This document shows, in pieces, positions 17,475 to 26,634 of a DNA stretch of 64,000 bases. Origin of the DNA: Devosia sp. FKR38 (lineage in GTDB: Bacteria; Pseudomonadota; Alphaproteobacteria; Rhizobiales; Devosiaceae); NCBI RefSeq assembly GCF_005222805.1, contig NZ_STGC01000005.1, positions 844,456 through 908,455 on the forward strand, in the 5' to 3' direction. A model generated the notes under the pieces. The model ran no database searches, had not been told where the DNA came from, and saw nothing but the letters and a program-made list of their open reading frames with translations. The position numbers and the translations under genes were made by a program. How positions within the stretch are numbered: the first letter of the stretch is position 1; the number at the start of each line of letters is the position of its first letter.

Positions 17475-17514
17475 CCATGCGAAAGCGGGCCGGAACCCTC
17501 TTTCGTCGGGGAGG

Positions 17515-18789
17515 TTACTGCATCTGCTGCTGGGCCTGGTCGTTGATGGCCTGCAGGGCTGCATCGATATCGCCACCGGCGATGATGCCCGGCATCTGAG
17601 CCTGGACAGCAGCGTCGACTTCAGCAGTGAAGGTGCCGTAGTCAACGCTCGGGACCTGCGACAGCCAGGTCGAGAACTCCTGCCAGACCGGTGCGCCGCC
17701 GAAGAACTCGTCGGATGCCTTGAAGGCTTCGCCATTGCGCGCCGACAGGAGCGAGCCAACAGCGCCGCGCTTGATCAGGATGTCCTGGTAGAAGTCGTCA
17801 TTGCCGGCCCAGACGGTCTTGAGGAAGTCGATGGTCTCTTCCTTGTTGTCCGAAGACGAAAGCACGAACCAGCTCGAGCCACCCTGGTTGGAGGCATTGA
17901 CAGCGCCTTCCATATCCAGACGCGGGATCGACGCAACGCCCCACTTGCCGGACTGATCGGCATTGGCCTTGATGGTCGCGGTGATCCACACGCCAACCGG
18001 AACCACGGCCACTTCACCCGAGGTGAAGGCACCGGTGTATTCGGCCCAGCCGGAAACCGGCTTCACCAGATCGTTCTGGTACAGCTTGGCGTAGGTTTCG
18101 ATCGCCTTCTTGAGCGCGGCATTGTCGGTGATGTGCAGGCTGCCATCAGCGTTGAAATACCACTCGCCGGCCGACTGCATCATCATGCGGATGACGCCGG
18201 TGTCATTGAGGTCGAGGTCGAGCAGGGGCTTGCCGGTCTTTTCTTTGACCACCTTGCCGATTTCGATCAGGCGATCCCAGGTGATGTCCTTGAGGTCAGC
18301 GGCGGTGAAGCCGGCTTCCTGCAGGAAGTCCGAACGGTAGAACAGGCCGGTCACGCCGGAGTCGAACGGCACCGAGTAGGACTTGCCGTCCAGGGTCGCG
18401 GCAGCAACCTTGTACTGGGCGAACAGGGACATATCGATCGAATCCGACAGGGGCTCGAAAGCGCCTGGGAACGACTGCAGATACTTCTGGGCGATATCGT
18501 CCTGGATCAGCACGATGTCGGGCAGACCTTCGGTGCTGCCGGCCAGCAGCTGCGTCTGCAGCTTGGCGCGGATATCGTCCTGGCTGGCGGTATCGTCGAC
18601 GTTGAACGTCACATCCGGGTGATCGGCGGTGTAGAGCGCACCGGCTTCACGCATGGTGTCGCCATTGAACGCCTTGTCCCACACCCAGACCGAGATTTCT
18701 CCGGCCGAGGCTGCGGCGACGCTGAGAAAGCTGACACCGGCCAAAGCCAGGGCGAGCACGCGTCCACGACGCGAAGCAATACGGTTCAT
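17515..18789 (-). CDS. Sugar ABC transporter substrate-binding protein
   Basis: A 424-residue family 1 extracellular binding protein. A signal peptide is clear: basic MNRIASRRGR, a hydrophobic LALALAGVSFLSVAA and cleavage near ASAGE. The mature part starts EISVWVWDKAFNGDTMRE and includes GLPDIVLIQDD and PFDSGVTGLFYRSDF, typical of CUT1 sugar binders. ATG 18789 is chosen over ATG 18795 because GGGAGG ends six bases before the former and abuts the latter. Substrate unknown; the oxidoreductase fusion downstream suggests a sugar or polyol. Confidence 0.93.
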   Translation of the reverse strand: MNRIASRRGRVLALALAGVSFLSVAAASAGEISVWVWDKAFNGDTMREAGALYTADHPDVTFNVDDTASQDDIRAKLQTQLLAGSTEGLPDIVLIQDDIAQKYLQSFPGAFEPLSDSIDMSLFAQYKVAAATLDGKSYSVPFDSGVTGLFYRSDFLQEAGFTAADLKDITWDRLIEIGKVVKEKTGKPLLDLDLNDTGVIRMMMQSAGEWYFNADGSLHITDNAALKKAIETYAKLYQNDLVKPVSGWAEYTGAFTSGEVAVVPVGVWITATIKANADQSGKWGVASIPRLDMEGAVNASNQGGSSWFVLSSSDNKEETIDFLKTVWAGNDDFYQDILIKRGAVGSLLSARNGEAFKASDEFFGGAPVWQEFSTWLSQVPSVDYGTFTAEVDAAVQAQMPGIIAGGDIDAALQAINDQAQQQMQ

Positions 18790-18847
18790 ATTCATCCTCC
18801 CTTTTAGGTTGCTCTTGCGATGAGCGCTTTCTAAGCTATCTGAATAG

Positions 18848-18865
18848 TTGGTGGCGTCCCACCAA
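18848..18865. promoter_or_regulatory. Inverted repeat between binding-protein gene and AraC regulator
   Basis: TTGGTGG (18848-18854) and CCACCAA (18859-18865) are perfect 7-bp arms with a 4-bp centre, 30 bp before the regulator ATG and about 60 bp before the binding-protein ATG on the other strand. A likely operator for the divergent pair. Confidence 0.55.
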
Positions 18866-18894
18866 AAGGGTATGCAGAGTTGGCGGAAAGTAAG

Positions 18895-19794
18895 ATGGCA
18901 GACCGGGGCTATTACGAGCCCGTCGCCAATGGCGTGGAGCGCAAGCCCACTGCGCTCAGCATGTTCCATGCAACGCCGCTGATTATGCGCGCGCCGCACT
19001 GGCACGCCCAGGTCGAGGTCAATTACATCGTCCGCGGCTGGGCCCATTATAAGATGAGCAGCCATGAGATGCTGTTCCAGCAAGGGGATATGGCCCTGTT
19101 CTGGGGCGGGCTGCCGCATCAGCTCGACGATTGCTCCGACGATCTGGTCTATACGGGCGGCCATCTGCCGTTGGTGCACTTCTTCCGCCTGCGGCTGCCG
19201 CGCGACGTGCAGGCCCGGCTGATGCAGGGCGCCACCCTGGTGACCCACGCCACCGACATCGCCGACTCTCTCAATTTTTCGCGATGGAACGAATATGCGC
19301 GCTCGGGCGACCCCATGAAGGCGGTCATGGCGGTGGACGAGCTGCTGCTGCGCATCGAGCGCATCCGCTTTGACCCCTACCGGCTGCTGCCCGACGCCGC
19401 CAATACCGGGCTGACGGTGGAAGGGCTGGACCACCAGTCCTCGCCGATTGTGGTGCGCATCTGCGATTTCATCGCCGAGAATTTCCGCGAGGACATCGAT
19501 TCCGCCGACATTGCATCAGCGGCCGATATCCACCCCAAATACGCGATGAACGTGTTCAAGAAGTCTACCGGCATGACCTTGAACGACTATGTCAACCTGA
19601 TGCGCCTGAGCTATGCCCAGGCCCTGCTGATGCAGGAAGACGCCAATGTCTTGCAGGTGGCCATGGATAGCGGCTTTGGCTCGCTCAGCGCCTTCAACAA
19701 GTCGTTCCGCAAGATTGCCGGCATGTCGCCGACCGATTTCCGTAGGGATGGCCGCGTGCGCCCCAGCACCACGCTCCGCCTGCGCGCCAGCTGA
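18895..19794 (+). CDS. AraC family transcriptional regulator
   Basis: A 299-residue regulator with an N-terminal cupin (HWHAQVEVNYIVRGWAHYKM, GDMALFWGGLPHQL) that should bind a sugar, and a C-terminal double helix-turn-helix: IASAADIHPKYAMNVFKKST and VAMDSGFGSLSAFNKSFRK followed by GMSPTDFRR. It is divergent from the sugar ABC operon and probably controls it. ATG 18895 (MADRGYYEP) follows GGAAAG; a TTG at 18880 is a weaker alternative. Confidence 0.92.
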   Translation: MADRGYYEPVANGVERKPTALSMFHATPLIMRAPHWHAQVEVNYIVRGWAHYKMSSHEMLFQQGDMALFWGGLPHQLDDCSDDLVYTGGHLPLVHFFRLRLPRDVQARLMQGATLVTHATDIADSLNFSRWNEYARSGDPMKAVMAVDELLLRIERIRFDPYRLLPDAANTGLTVEGLDHQSSPIVVRICDFIAENFREDIDSADIASAADIHPKYAMNVFKKSTGMTLNDYVNLMRLSYAQALLMQEDANVLQVAMDSGFGSLSAFNKSFRKIAGMSPTDFRRDGRVRPSTTLRLRAS

Positions 19795-19806
19795 GACAGT
19801 CTGCGA

Positions 19807-21024
19807 TCAGCGCAGGATGGCTGGCGGTCGCTCAAAGCTGAGCCGGCCCCGCTTCCAACCGACGAGAACGGGCGCACAGCGGCGCACTGCATCGGCGCCC
19901 GAAGGCGCATCGAGCAGCACCAGATCGGCCGCAGCGCCCACAGTGAGCACATGTGGACGTCCCAGCAGCTGCGCCGGGCGGGCGCCAATCATGGCAAAGG
20001 CCGCTTCCAGATCATCATCGCGCGCCAACTGCGACACATTGGCGAAGAGATTGGCCATGCGCAGCAGATTGGCGTCGCCATAGGGCGTGAAGGGGTTGAG
20101 CACATTATTGGTGGCGACCGCCGTGACCACGCCGCGCGCCGCCAGCGCCATCAGCGGCGCCACGCCGCGCGGCACCAGGGTTTCGGCGCTGCGGCCGAGA
20201 AGAAAGAGATCGGTGGCGGGCAGGGCGACGACGCCGATACCGGCTTCTGCGAGGCGATCGGCCATGGCGTCGCGCTCGGTCGGAGCCCAGGTGGAGAATT
20301 TGGTGGCATGACCGCAGGCAACGCGCCCCTGCCAGCCCAGGCGCTCGGTTTCGGCGATAATGGCCGGCAGGTCCGAGCCGGTCGGCGCTAGATCGAAATC
20401 GACATGAAAATCTGCCGCGACGCCGAAGCGCTCGGCCAGGGCGAAGATGCGGCGGATATGCTCGGCCGGGTCGGGATCGGTATAGCTGCAGCCGCCGACG
20501 AGATCGGCCCCGTCCGACAGGGCGGCTTCGAGCAAGGCTTGCGTCTCCGGCTCGTTGGTCAGCCCCTCCTGCGCAAAGGCGCAGATCTCGATGTCGATCG
20601 ATTGCGCATAGGCGGCGCGCACCGCCTTGATGGCCTCAAAGGAGCGTAGGCCCGCGCGGGGATCGACCTCGACAAAGGTGCGCATGGCCATGGTGCCATG
20701 GCTGATCGCCTGTTCGACAACAGCGGCGGCGCGGGCATAGACATCCTCGGTGGTGAAGGCGGCCTTGAGACGGGCGGTTTCGGCCACGGCCTCCTTGAGC
20801 GTGCCTTCCACAATGCTGGCGCGATGCAGAATGCCGGCCTTGTCGAGATGGATATGGCACTCGACAAAGCCGGCCACAAGCAGGGCGCCATTGGCATCGT
20901 GGCGCGGCGCGTCGGACGGAATATGGCGGGCGATGCCGGCGATGCGGCCATCGGCAAGCGCCACATCCATGGCCGCCGCTTGGCCGGGTAGGCGGGCATT
21001 GGCGATGACCAGATCGGGCATCAT
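19807..21024 (-). CDS. Cytosine-deaminase-like amidohydrolase with altered metal site
   Basis: A 405-residue metal-dependent amidohydrolase of the CodA group. HIHLDK, FHVDF and CGHATKFS match the first His-x-His, the third and the fourth metal/active-site histidines. Where E. coli CodA has HDDVFDP with its metal-binding Asp313, this protein reads TNNVLNPFTPYGD, and the Glu following the third His (HCDE in CodA) is Phe here. So the usual general acid/base residues seem replaced; substrate and even activity are open. It overlaps the tauE stop by four bases and is the last gene of the deoR operon. Confidence 0.82.
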   Translation of the reverse strand: MMPDLVIANARLPGQAAAMDVALADGRIAGIARHIPSDAPRHDANGALLVAGFVECHIHLDKAGILHRASIVEGTLKEAVAETARLKAAFTTEDVYARAAAVVEQAISHGTMAMRTFVEVDPRAGLRSFEAIKAVRAAYAQSIDIEICAFAQEGLTNEPETQALLEAALSDGADLVGGCSYTDPDPAEHIRRIFALAERFGVAADFHVDFDLAPTGSDLPAIIAETERLGWQGRVACGHATKFSTWAPTERDAMADRLAEAGIGVVALPATDLFLLGRSAETLVPRGVAPLMALAARGVVTAVATNNVLNPFTPYGDANLLRMANLFANVSQLARDDDLEAAFAMIGARPAQLLGRPHVLTVGAAADLVLLDAPSGADAVRRCAPVLVGWKRGRLSFERPPAILR

Positions 21025-21848
21025 GTCAGGCTCGAATAGAGCATCTTGCCGGCGGTTATCACGAGGAACAGCGCAAAGGCGCGCTTGACCCAGATCGGTT
21101 CCAGCGCATGCGCCAGCCGCGCGCCGATGGGGGCAAAAAAAGTGGTGAAGGGCAGGATGATCGCCGCTGCGACCAGGCTCACATAGCCCAGCGACAGCGG
21201 CGGGCGTCCCGGCACATCCCAGCCCGAGATGACAAAGCCGATGGCGGCGGGAATGGCGATAACCACGCCAAAGGCCGCCGCGGTGCCCACGGCGCGATGG
21301 ATGGGATAGGAAAAGGCCGCCAGCGTCGGCACACCCAGCGTGCCGCCGCCAATGCCCATGAGCGCCGAGACAAAGCCGATCACCGTGGCCAGCGTGACCT
21401 GGATGGGCGTGGCGGGTAGGGCGGGGCCGATGACCAGCGTGCGCTTGGTGGCGAGGTTGGCCGCGACGGCAAGGCCGACGACGCCAAAGATGCCGGTCAG
21501 CACTGCCGGCTCAAAGAAGCGCGCCGCCAGCCCGCCAGCCAGCGCGCCCACGGCCATGGCCGGCGCCCAGCGCTTGAGCAGGTCAAAATCCACCGCGCCA
21601 CGCTTGTGATGGGCCCGCATGGAGACAATGGAGGTGAAGATGATCGTCGCCAGCGAGGTGGCCACGGCCATGTGCATGGCCAGATCATCGGGGAAATGGG
21701 TGAAGCCGAAGATCCAGAACAGCACCGGCACGATGACAATGCCGCCGCCCACGCCCAAGAGGCCCGCCACGAGCCCGGCGATGATCGAGGCGACGCCCAG
21801 CCCGCCGAGCAGCAACATCAGTTCGAGCGGCGAAAAACTCAGGTCCAT
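21021..21848 (-). CDS. TauE/SafE family membrane transporter
   Basis: A 275-residue polytopic protein with about eight helices. The repeated family pattern is visible twice: GLLGVGGGIVIVPVLF near residue 30 and ALMGIGGGTLGVPTLAAFS near residue 165. Members export sulfite, sulfoacetate or other small anions across the inner membrane. Within this operon it may remove an anionic waste product such as sulfite or an organic acid. Start ATG 21848 lies 24 bp after the upstream gene. Confidence 0.88.
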   Translation of the reverse strand: MDLSFSPLELMLLLGGLGVASIIAGLVAGLLGVGGGIVIVPVLFWIFGFTHFPDDLAMHMAVATSLATIIFTSIVSMRAHHKRGAVDFDLLKRWAPAMAVGALAGGLAARFFEPAVLTGIFGVVGLAVAANLATKRTLVIGPALPATPIQVTLATVIGFVSALMGIGGGTLGVPTLAAFSYPIHRAVGTAAAFGVVIAIPAAIGFVISGWDVPGRPPLSLGYVSLVAAAIILPFTTFFAPIGARLAHALEPIWVKRAFALFLVITAGKMLYSSLT

Positions 21849-21872
21849 GGCGGGCTTTCTGGATTGGACGGG

Positions 21873-23450
21873 TTAGAAGGCGATGGCATCGCCATCCGAG
21901 CGGGGATCGGTGGCCGCTTCCATCAGGCCAGTGCCATGATGCACCACGGCCCCGGCATTGCCCATCATGGGGTCAAAGGCGCCCACAGTTTCGGTGACAT
22001 GACCGGCATCGGCGAGGGATTGGACAAGGGCCGGATCGAAACGGCTTTCGAGCTTGAGCGTAGTGGTGGTATCGGCCCAGGTGGTGCCCAGCAGCCAGCG
22101 CGGCGCGGTGATGGCGGCCTGCAGGCCTTGGCCGAACTGCACATAGCGCGAATAGAGCGCCGTCATGGTCTGCGGCTGGCCCTCGCCACCCTGGGTGCCG
22201 AAGGCGAGCACGCGCCCATCCTTGAGGCGGGCCATGCCGGGATTGAGCGTGTGGAACGGCCGCTTGCCGGGGGCGAGCTGATTGGGGCCGGGGCGCAGCG
22301 AGAAGCCGGCGCCGCGATTTTCAAAGGTGATGCCGGTGGCCGGGCAGGTGAGGCCCGAACCATATTCCCAGTAAAGGCTCTGGATGAAGCTGACCACATT
22401 GCCGTCCTTGTCGGCGGCACCCATCCAGATGGTGTCGCCCGGCGAAGAGGGCTCCGGCCAGGGCGTGGCGCGGCTGGGGTGGATGCCGGCGGCCAGCGCA
22501 TCGAGCGCGGCGCCGCTGAGCCAGGATTGCGGGTCAACGCTCATGAAATCGGGGTCGGCCACATGGCGGTTGCGCAGGCTATAGGCGCGCTTGGTGGCCT
22601 CCACCATGCCATGAATATGGGCAAAGCCATCGGCCTCGGTGATGCCCAGCCGGTCAAAGGTCGCCAAAGCAATCAGCGTGGCAATGCCCTGGGTGGGCGG
22701 GGGAATATTATAGATGGTGCCGGCCGACGTGGTGACGCCAAGCGGCGCCCCGGTTTCCGCGCGGTAGCTGGCGAAGTCGCTGGCGCGCAGCGGGCTGTCG
22801 GCCTGCGCCAGAAAGGCGCCATGGGTGGCGGCGAGGTCGCCACGGTAGAAATCGTCGAGCCCGGCTTGCACGAGCTGTTCCAGCGTGGCGGCAAGGCCGG
22901 ATTGCACGAAGCGGTCGCCGGCGTGATGCGGCTTGCCGCCCGGCTGATGCACGGCGGAGAAGCCGGTGACGCCAGCCAGTTCAGCGGCCTTGGCCTGGCT
23001 GGTGCGGGCGAGCAGCGGGGTCACCGCCACGCCGGCCTTGGCCAGGGCAATGGCGTCGGCCAGCAGGTCGGCAAGGCTGAAGCGACCGGGTGCCAAAGCC
23101 AGCGCGGCTTGCCAGGTGGCGACGGCGCCGGGGACAACCAGCGCCGCATCCGGGCCGCGGGCAGGAATGGTGCTGATGCCGCGTTCGGCATAACGTTCGG
23201 GCGTGGCCAGCGCGGCCGCGCGGCCGGCGCCGGAAATGGCGACCGGGTCTTGGCCGGGGCGATGGATGATCCAGAAGGCATCGCCGCCCAGCCCGTTCAT
23301 ATGCGGATAGGCGACCGCAATCGTGGCGGCAGCGGCCACCATGGCCTCGACGGCGCTTCCGCCAGCCCTAAGAATATCGCGGCCGGTGAGGGCCGCGGCG
23401 CGGTGGGGCGCGGTGAAGGCGCCAGCAAAGCCCAGGGCAGTTTCGAGCAT
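21873..23450 (-). CDS. Gamma-glutamyltransferase family hydrolase
   Basis: A 525-residue Ntn-hydrolase proenzyme. The processing/nucleophile Thr is in SSPGDTIWMGAADKDGNVVS (Thr340); autocleavage before it would give subunits of about 339 and 186 residues. VAAAATIAVAYPHMNGLGGD is the family's N-terminal core. No signal peptide is seen, so it is probably cytoplasmic, unlike classical Ggt; such forms often act on gamma-glutamyl-like amides or other acyl amides in catabolic clusters. Its ATG overlaps the upstream stop by one base. Confidence 0.88.
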   Translation of the reverse strand: MLETALGFAGAFTAPHRAAALTGRDILRAGGSAVEAMVAAAATIAVAYPHMNGLGGDAFWIIHRPGQDPVAISGAGRAAALATPERYAERGISTIPARGPDAALVVPGAVATWQAALALAPGRFSLADLLADAIALAKAGVAVTPLLARTSQAKAAELAGVTGFSAVHQPGGKPHHAGDRFVQSGLAATLEQLVQAGLDDFYRGDLAATHGAFLAQADSPLRASDFASYRAETGAPLGVTTSAGTIYNIPPPTQGIATLIALATFDRLGITEADGFAHIHGMVEATKRAYSLRNRHVADPDFMSVDPQSWLSGAALDALAAGIHPSRATPWPEPSSPGDTIWMGAADKDGNVVSFIQSLYWEYGSGLTCPATGITFENRGAGFSLRPGPNQLAPGKRPFHTLNPGMARLKDGRVLAFGTQGGEGQPQTMTALYSRYVQFGQGLQAAITAPRWLLGTTWADTTTTLKLESRFDPALVQSLADAGHVTETVGAFDPMMGNAGAVVHHGTGLMEAATDPRSDGDAIAF

Positions 23451-24658
23451 CAGTTCACTCCCACGCGCTTGCCGTCGCGCGCCACGAGGCGCCCGGACTT
23501 GTAAACCGAGCGGCCGCCCGGCACGGCCACCACGGCCTCGGGCACATGCTGGGCCCGGAAAGTCACGAAATCGGCCCTGCAGCCGGGGGCAATGCCATAG
23601 CCGGAAAGGCCCAGCGCCTTGGCGCCGGCCGAGGTCACCACGTCAAAGGCCGAGGCCAGTTCCCAATCTTCATAGAAGCCCGAGCGATAGCCGATGATAT
23701 TGGCGCGGCGCAGCATGTCGCCATCGCCATAGGGCCACCAGCTGTCGCGGATATTGTCCGAGCCGCTGAACACGGTGACGCCAGCCTGGCGCAAGATGGT
23801 CACCGGCGGGAAGTTCACTGCGCCCGGCGCATTGGTCATGATGGCGACGCCCGCTTCCGCCAGATTAGTCGCGATGCGGCGCTGCTGCTCGGGCGCAATA
23901 TCGCCCAGTCCATAGGCATGGCTGATGGCGACGCGCCCGCCGAGACCGAGACGGCGCGTGCGAGCCGCGATCTGTTCGATGGTGAACAGGCCCAGCGAGC
24001 CGCCGTCATGCAGGTGAATGTCAACGCCGACGCCGCGCCGCTCGGCAATTGAGAACACCGCATCGAGATGCCCCTCGATGTCGCGGTCGAAACTGGCGGG
24101 GTCTAGCCCGCCAACGAGGTCGCAACCCAGTGCAATGGCCGCGTCCATCAGCTGCGCCGTGCCGGGACTGGCGAGGATCCCGCTCTGCGGAAAGGCCACC
24201 AGCTCGATATCGATGAGCTCGGCATACTCTTCGCGGACAGCCAGGATGGTTTCGAGATGGCCAAGGCCGACATCGGCATCGATCATCACATGGCTGCGCA
24301 TGCTGGTGCTGCCCTGGGCAATGCAGAGATCGAGCTGGTTGCGGGCGCGCTGGTCCATGGGCGCGGCACTGGCGATGTTCTGCATCTGGAAGGCGACGCG
24401 CTCGCGTACGTCAAAACCATTGGTGCAGGGCAGGTGGGGCTTCCAGGCGTCGCCATAAAAGCTGGTGTCGAGATGGATATGCCCCTCGACAAAGCCGGGC
24501 ACCAGCATGGCGCCATCAAGGTCAATATCCTCGCCCGCCGACGGCGCCGGCTCAGTGGCCGGAATGACGGCGGCGATCAGCCCGGCGGCAATGCCGACAT
24601 GGGCGCGTTCGCCGCTGACCAGCGTGGCATTGCGGAAAATGGCATCGAGATCCGTCAC
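23450..24658 (-). CDS. Cytosine-deaminase-like amidohydrolase
   Basis: A 402-residue CodA-group amidohydrolase with the metal and catalytic residues kept: HIHLDTSF, DIHLHD, ISHAYGLGD and GSDNIRDSWWPYGDGD, where Asp aligns with CodA Asp313. The Glu of CodA HCDE is Asp here (HLHD). It probably hydrolyses an exocyclic amine or ring amide of a cytosine-like heterocycle; the family also includes triazine and pterin enzymes. Translationally coupled to the gamma-glutamyltransferase gene. Confidence 0.88.
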   Translation of the reverse strand: MTDLDAIFRNATLVSGERAHVGIAAGLIAAVIPATEPAPSAGEDIDLDGAMLVPGFVEGHIHLDTSFYGDAWKPHLPCTNGFDVRERVAFQMQNIASAAPMDQRARNQLDLCIAQGSTSMRSHVMIDADVGLGHLETILAVREEYAELIDIELVAFPQSGILASPGTAQLMDAAIALGCDLVGGLDPASFDRDIEGHLDAVFSIAERRGVGVDIHLHDGGSLGLFTIEQIAARTRRLGLGGRVAISHAYGLGDIAPEQQRRIATNLAEAGVAIMTNAPGAVNFPPVTILRQAGVTVFSGSDNIRDSWWPYGDGDMLRRANIIGYRSGFYEDWELASAFDVVTSAGAKALGLSGYGIAPGCRADFVTFRAQHVPEAVVAVPGGRSVYKSGRLVARDGKRVGVN

Positions 24659-24792
24659 GCTGGTTTCCCCATTGAGTTTGGAGTCTGTGCGGTCAGCCTA
24701 TCGCAGGCTCACGCAAAGGCGAGACCTGCGCGGCTGCTTCAGGCACATGGCGCCGTCCCGCTCCGCGCATGGTCTGATCAGAGGCATGACAG

Positions 24793-25596
24793 CTAGGCCG
24801 CGGTGGGCAGGCCCCGCAGCCGGTCCATGAACCGCAGCACGCGTTCGCCATCGACAGCCTTCCAGGTGTCGCCATCGACCTTGAAATGCGTGCCGATGAC
24901 ACAGCCATCGGCGATGGCCATGATGTCGGAGACATTGTCGATATTGACGCCGGTGTTGGCGAACAGCGGGGTATCGGGCATGGCGTCGCGCACGCTCTTG
25001 AGATTTGACATTTCCGCCGGCTGGCCGGTGATCGGCCCGGAGACCAGCAGCACATCGGCGAGCGAGGAGAACACCGCACTCTTGGCGCGCAGGGCGATGG
25101 AGCGGGTATCGAGGGAATCGGCGAACTCGGCATTGATGTTGAACATCAGCTTGAGATCAGGCCGGCCGAGCTGGCGGCGCAGGCGCAGCGCCTTGGCGGC
25201 ATTGGGCTCCCACAGGCCCATGTCGGAGGCGAACAGGCCCGTAAAGATCTCGCGGGCAAAGCTGGCGCCGGTGGTGGCGGCAATGGCCACCGTGGCATAG
25301 GGGTCCCAGAGAAAATTGACGCCAAATGGCACCTTGAGCAGCGGCTTGACCGCGCTGACCACCGCCGTCATGGCGATGGCGCTTTCGACGGACGCCGTCA
25401 GCTCATAGGGCCGATCATTCTCATTGCCGAACATGATCGCATCCACACCGCCATCCTGGAGCTTTTCGACATCCTTGATGACATTCTCGATCAGCCGATC
25501 CATGCCGCCATCGGCATCATAAAGCGGCGCGCCGGGCAGGGCGCCGATGTGAGCCATGGCGATGACGGTCTTTTGGCTGCGATTGAACAGATCCAT
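24793..25596 (-). CDS. BtpA/SgcQ family TIM-barrel protein
   Basis: A 267-residue protein matching the BtpA/SgcQ family: VIAMAHIGALPGAPLYD at the N-terminus, GVDAIMFGNENDRPYEL, VPFGVNFLWDPYATVAIAA and the C-terminal GCVIGTHFKVDGDTWKAVD. The family is named from a cyanobacterial photosystem I factor but in heterotrophs it sits with sugar kinases and transporters, so an aldolase- or lyase-like sugar function is more likely. It starts 38 bp after deoR. Confidence 0.88.
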   Translation of the reverse strand: MDLFNRSQKTVIAMAHIGALPGAPLYDADGGMDRLIENVIKDVEKLQDGGVDAIMFGNENDRPYELTASVESAIAMTAVVSAVKPLLKVPFGVNFLWDPYATVAIAATTGASFAREIFTGLFASDMGLWEPNAAKALRLRRQLGRPDLKLMFNINAEFADSLDTRSIALRAKSAVFSSLADVLLVSGPITGQPAEMSNLKSVRDAMPDTPLFANTGVNIDNVSDIMAIADGCVIGTHFKVDGDTWKAVDGERVLRFMDRLRGLPTAA

Positions 25597-25634
25597 TGGT
25601 CCTGTGAACTCCGGTCGGTGGGCGTGACGAACTG

Positions 25635-26465
25635 TCAGCCGGCAATGATGGTTTGAACGCCCGCCTCGGCCAGCGCCTGGGCGAGATCCTGGGGGGGCTC
25701 TGCGTCGGTGATCAGGATATTGATCCGGTCCAGCGACACGATGCGGGAAAGGGCGCGGCGCCCGAATTTGGAGGAGTCGCAGAGCACCACGACGCAGCCG
25801 CCGCTCTCGACAAAGGCGCGCTTCACCTCGGTGTCCTCGGGCGAATAGTCATAGAGCCCATTGGCATCAATGCCCGAGACGCCCAGGAACACCCGGTCAA
25901 GGAAATGGCTCTTGAGCCCTTCGATGGCCTGGGGGCCGATGACGGAGAACTCGGGCACGCGCACCTGGCCGCCCAGGATATAGACCGAGCTATTGCCCTC
26001 GGCCATTTGCATGCCGACGCGCAGATTATTGGTGAAGACCCGCAGATCCTTGCGCGGCGCCAACTCCGTGGCCAGCGCCAGAATGGATGTGCCGACATCA
26101 AGGCCAACCGACTCGCCGGGCGCCACCAGCTTTGCGGCCGCCTGGGCGATGGTGGACTTCTCGGCCGCATTGCGCCGCATGCGCTGCTCGAACGCCGGCT
26201 CGTCCTCGTCATAGACCATCTGGCCGGCGGCCACGGCACCGCCATGCGTGCGCTCGAGCAGGCCGCGCTTGCCCAACAGGTCCAGATCGCGCCGCACCGT
26301 CATCCCCGAAACGCCCAGCTCCTCCGCCAGGCTGGTGATCGAGACAAAGCCATCCTTTTCAAACGCCGACATGATGCGCGCATGGCGCAGCGCCGCCGGC
26401 AGTTTCGTGTTGCCGTTGCTGCCCTCCGCCTGTGCTGATTTCGCGTCGTCTTCGTTATTGGTCAT
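25635..26465 (-). CDS. DeoR family transcriptional repressor
   Basis: A 276-residue regulator: N-terminal DeoR helix-turn-helix (FVSITSLAEELGVSGMTVRRDLDLL, then HGGA) and the C-terminal sugar-phosphate sensor (GLDVGTSILALATEL, VFTNNLRV, DRVFLGVSGIDANG, LCDSSKFGRRA). Such proteins usually release DNA on binding a phosphosugar, in keeping with the FGGY kinase of this locus. ATG 26465 (MTNNEDDAKS) is chosen; an upstream GTG at 26525 would run into the promoter. Confidence 0.92.
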   Translation of the reverse strand: MTNNEDDAKSAQAEGSNGNTKLPAALRHARIMSAFEKDGFVSITSLAEELGVSGMTVRRDLDLLGKRGLLERTHGGAVAAGQMVYDEDEPAFEQRMRRNAAEKSTIAQAAAKLVAPGESVGLDVGTSILALATELAPRKDLRVFTNNLRVGMQMAEGNSSVYILGGQVRVPEFSVIGPQAIEGLKSHFLDRVFLGVSGIDANGLYDYSPEDTEVKRAFVESGGCVVVLCDSSKFGRRALSRIVSLDRINILITDAEPPQDLAQALAEAGVQTIIAG

Positions 26466-26542
26466 TTTTGCACACCCGGCCTGTTGCCTGCCGCTTTGAT
26501 GGATCGTTGACACCCTGCCTAACACAGGAGTTCACACGAATA

Positions 26543-26575
26543 AAGGTTGTATTATGTTATATAATGTTCAAAAGT
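26543..26575. promoter_or_regulatory. AT-rich divergent promoter/operator between deoR and the SDR gene
   Basis: An AT-rich island in GC-rich DNA. It holds TATAAT (26560-26565) on the plus strand, a minus-strand TTTGCA-N18-CATAAT promoter-like pair, and the partial palindrome ATTAT-N5-ATAAT (26551-26565). AATGTTCA (26563-26570) resembles DeoR-family half-sites. Likely autoregulatory site. Confidence 0.55.
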
Positions 26576-26634
26576 GCAAAGTGAATGGGCCGACACTGCT
26601 GTGCGGCCGCTGTTAAGAGGCTTTTGGAGGCGGA

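Noticed and set aside
17515-19434. 639-codon version of the sugar-binding protein gene
   Set aside because: The extra N-terminus runs antisense through the AraC gene; a signal peptide and GGGAGG define the start at 18789.
21606-23504. Open frame of 632 codons opposite tauE and the gamma-glutamyltransferase gene
   Set aside because: Spans the ends of two real genes on the other strand and has a composition typical of antisense GC-rich DNA.
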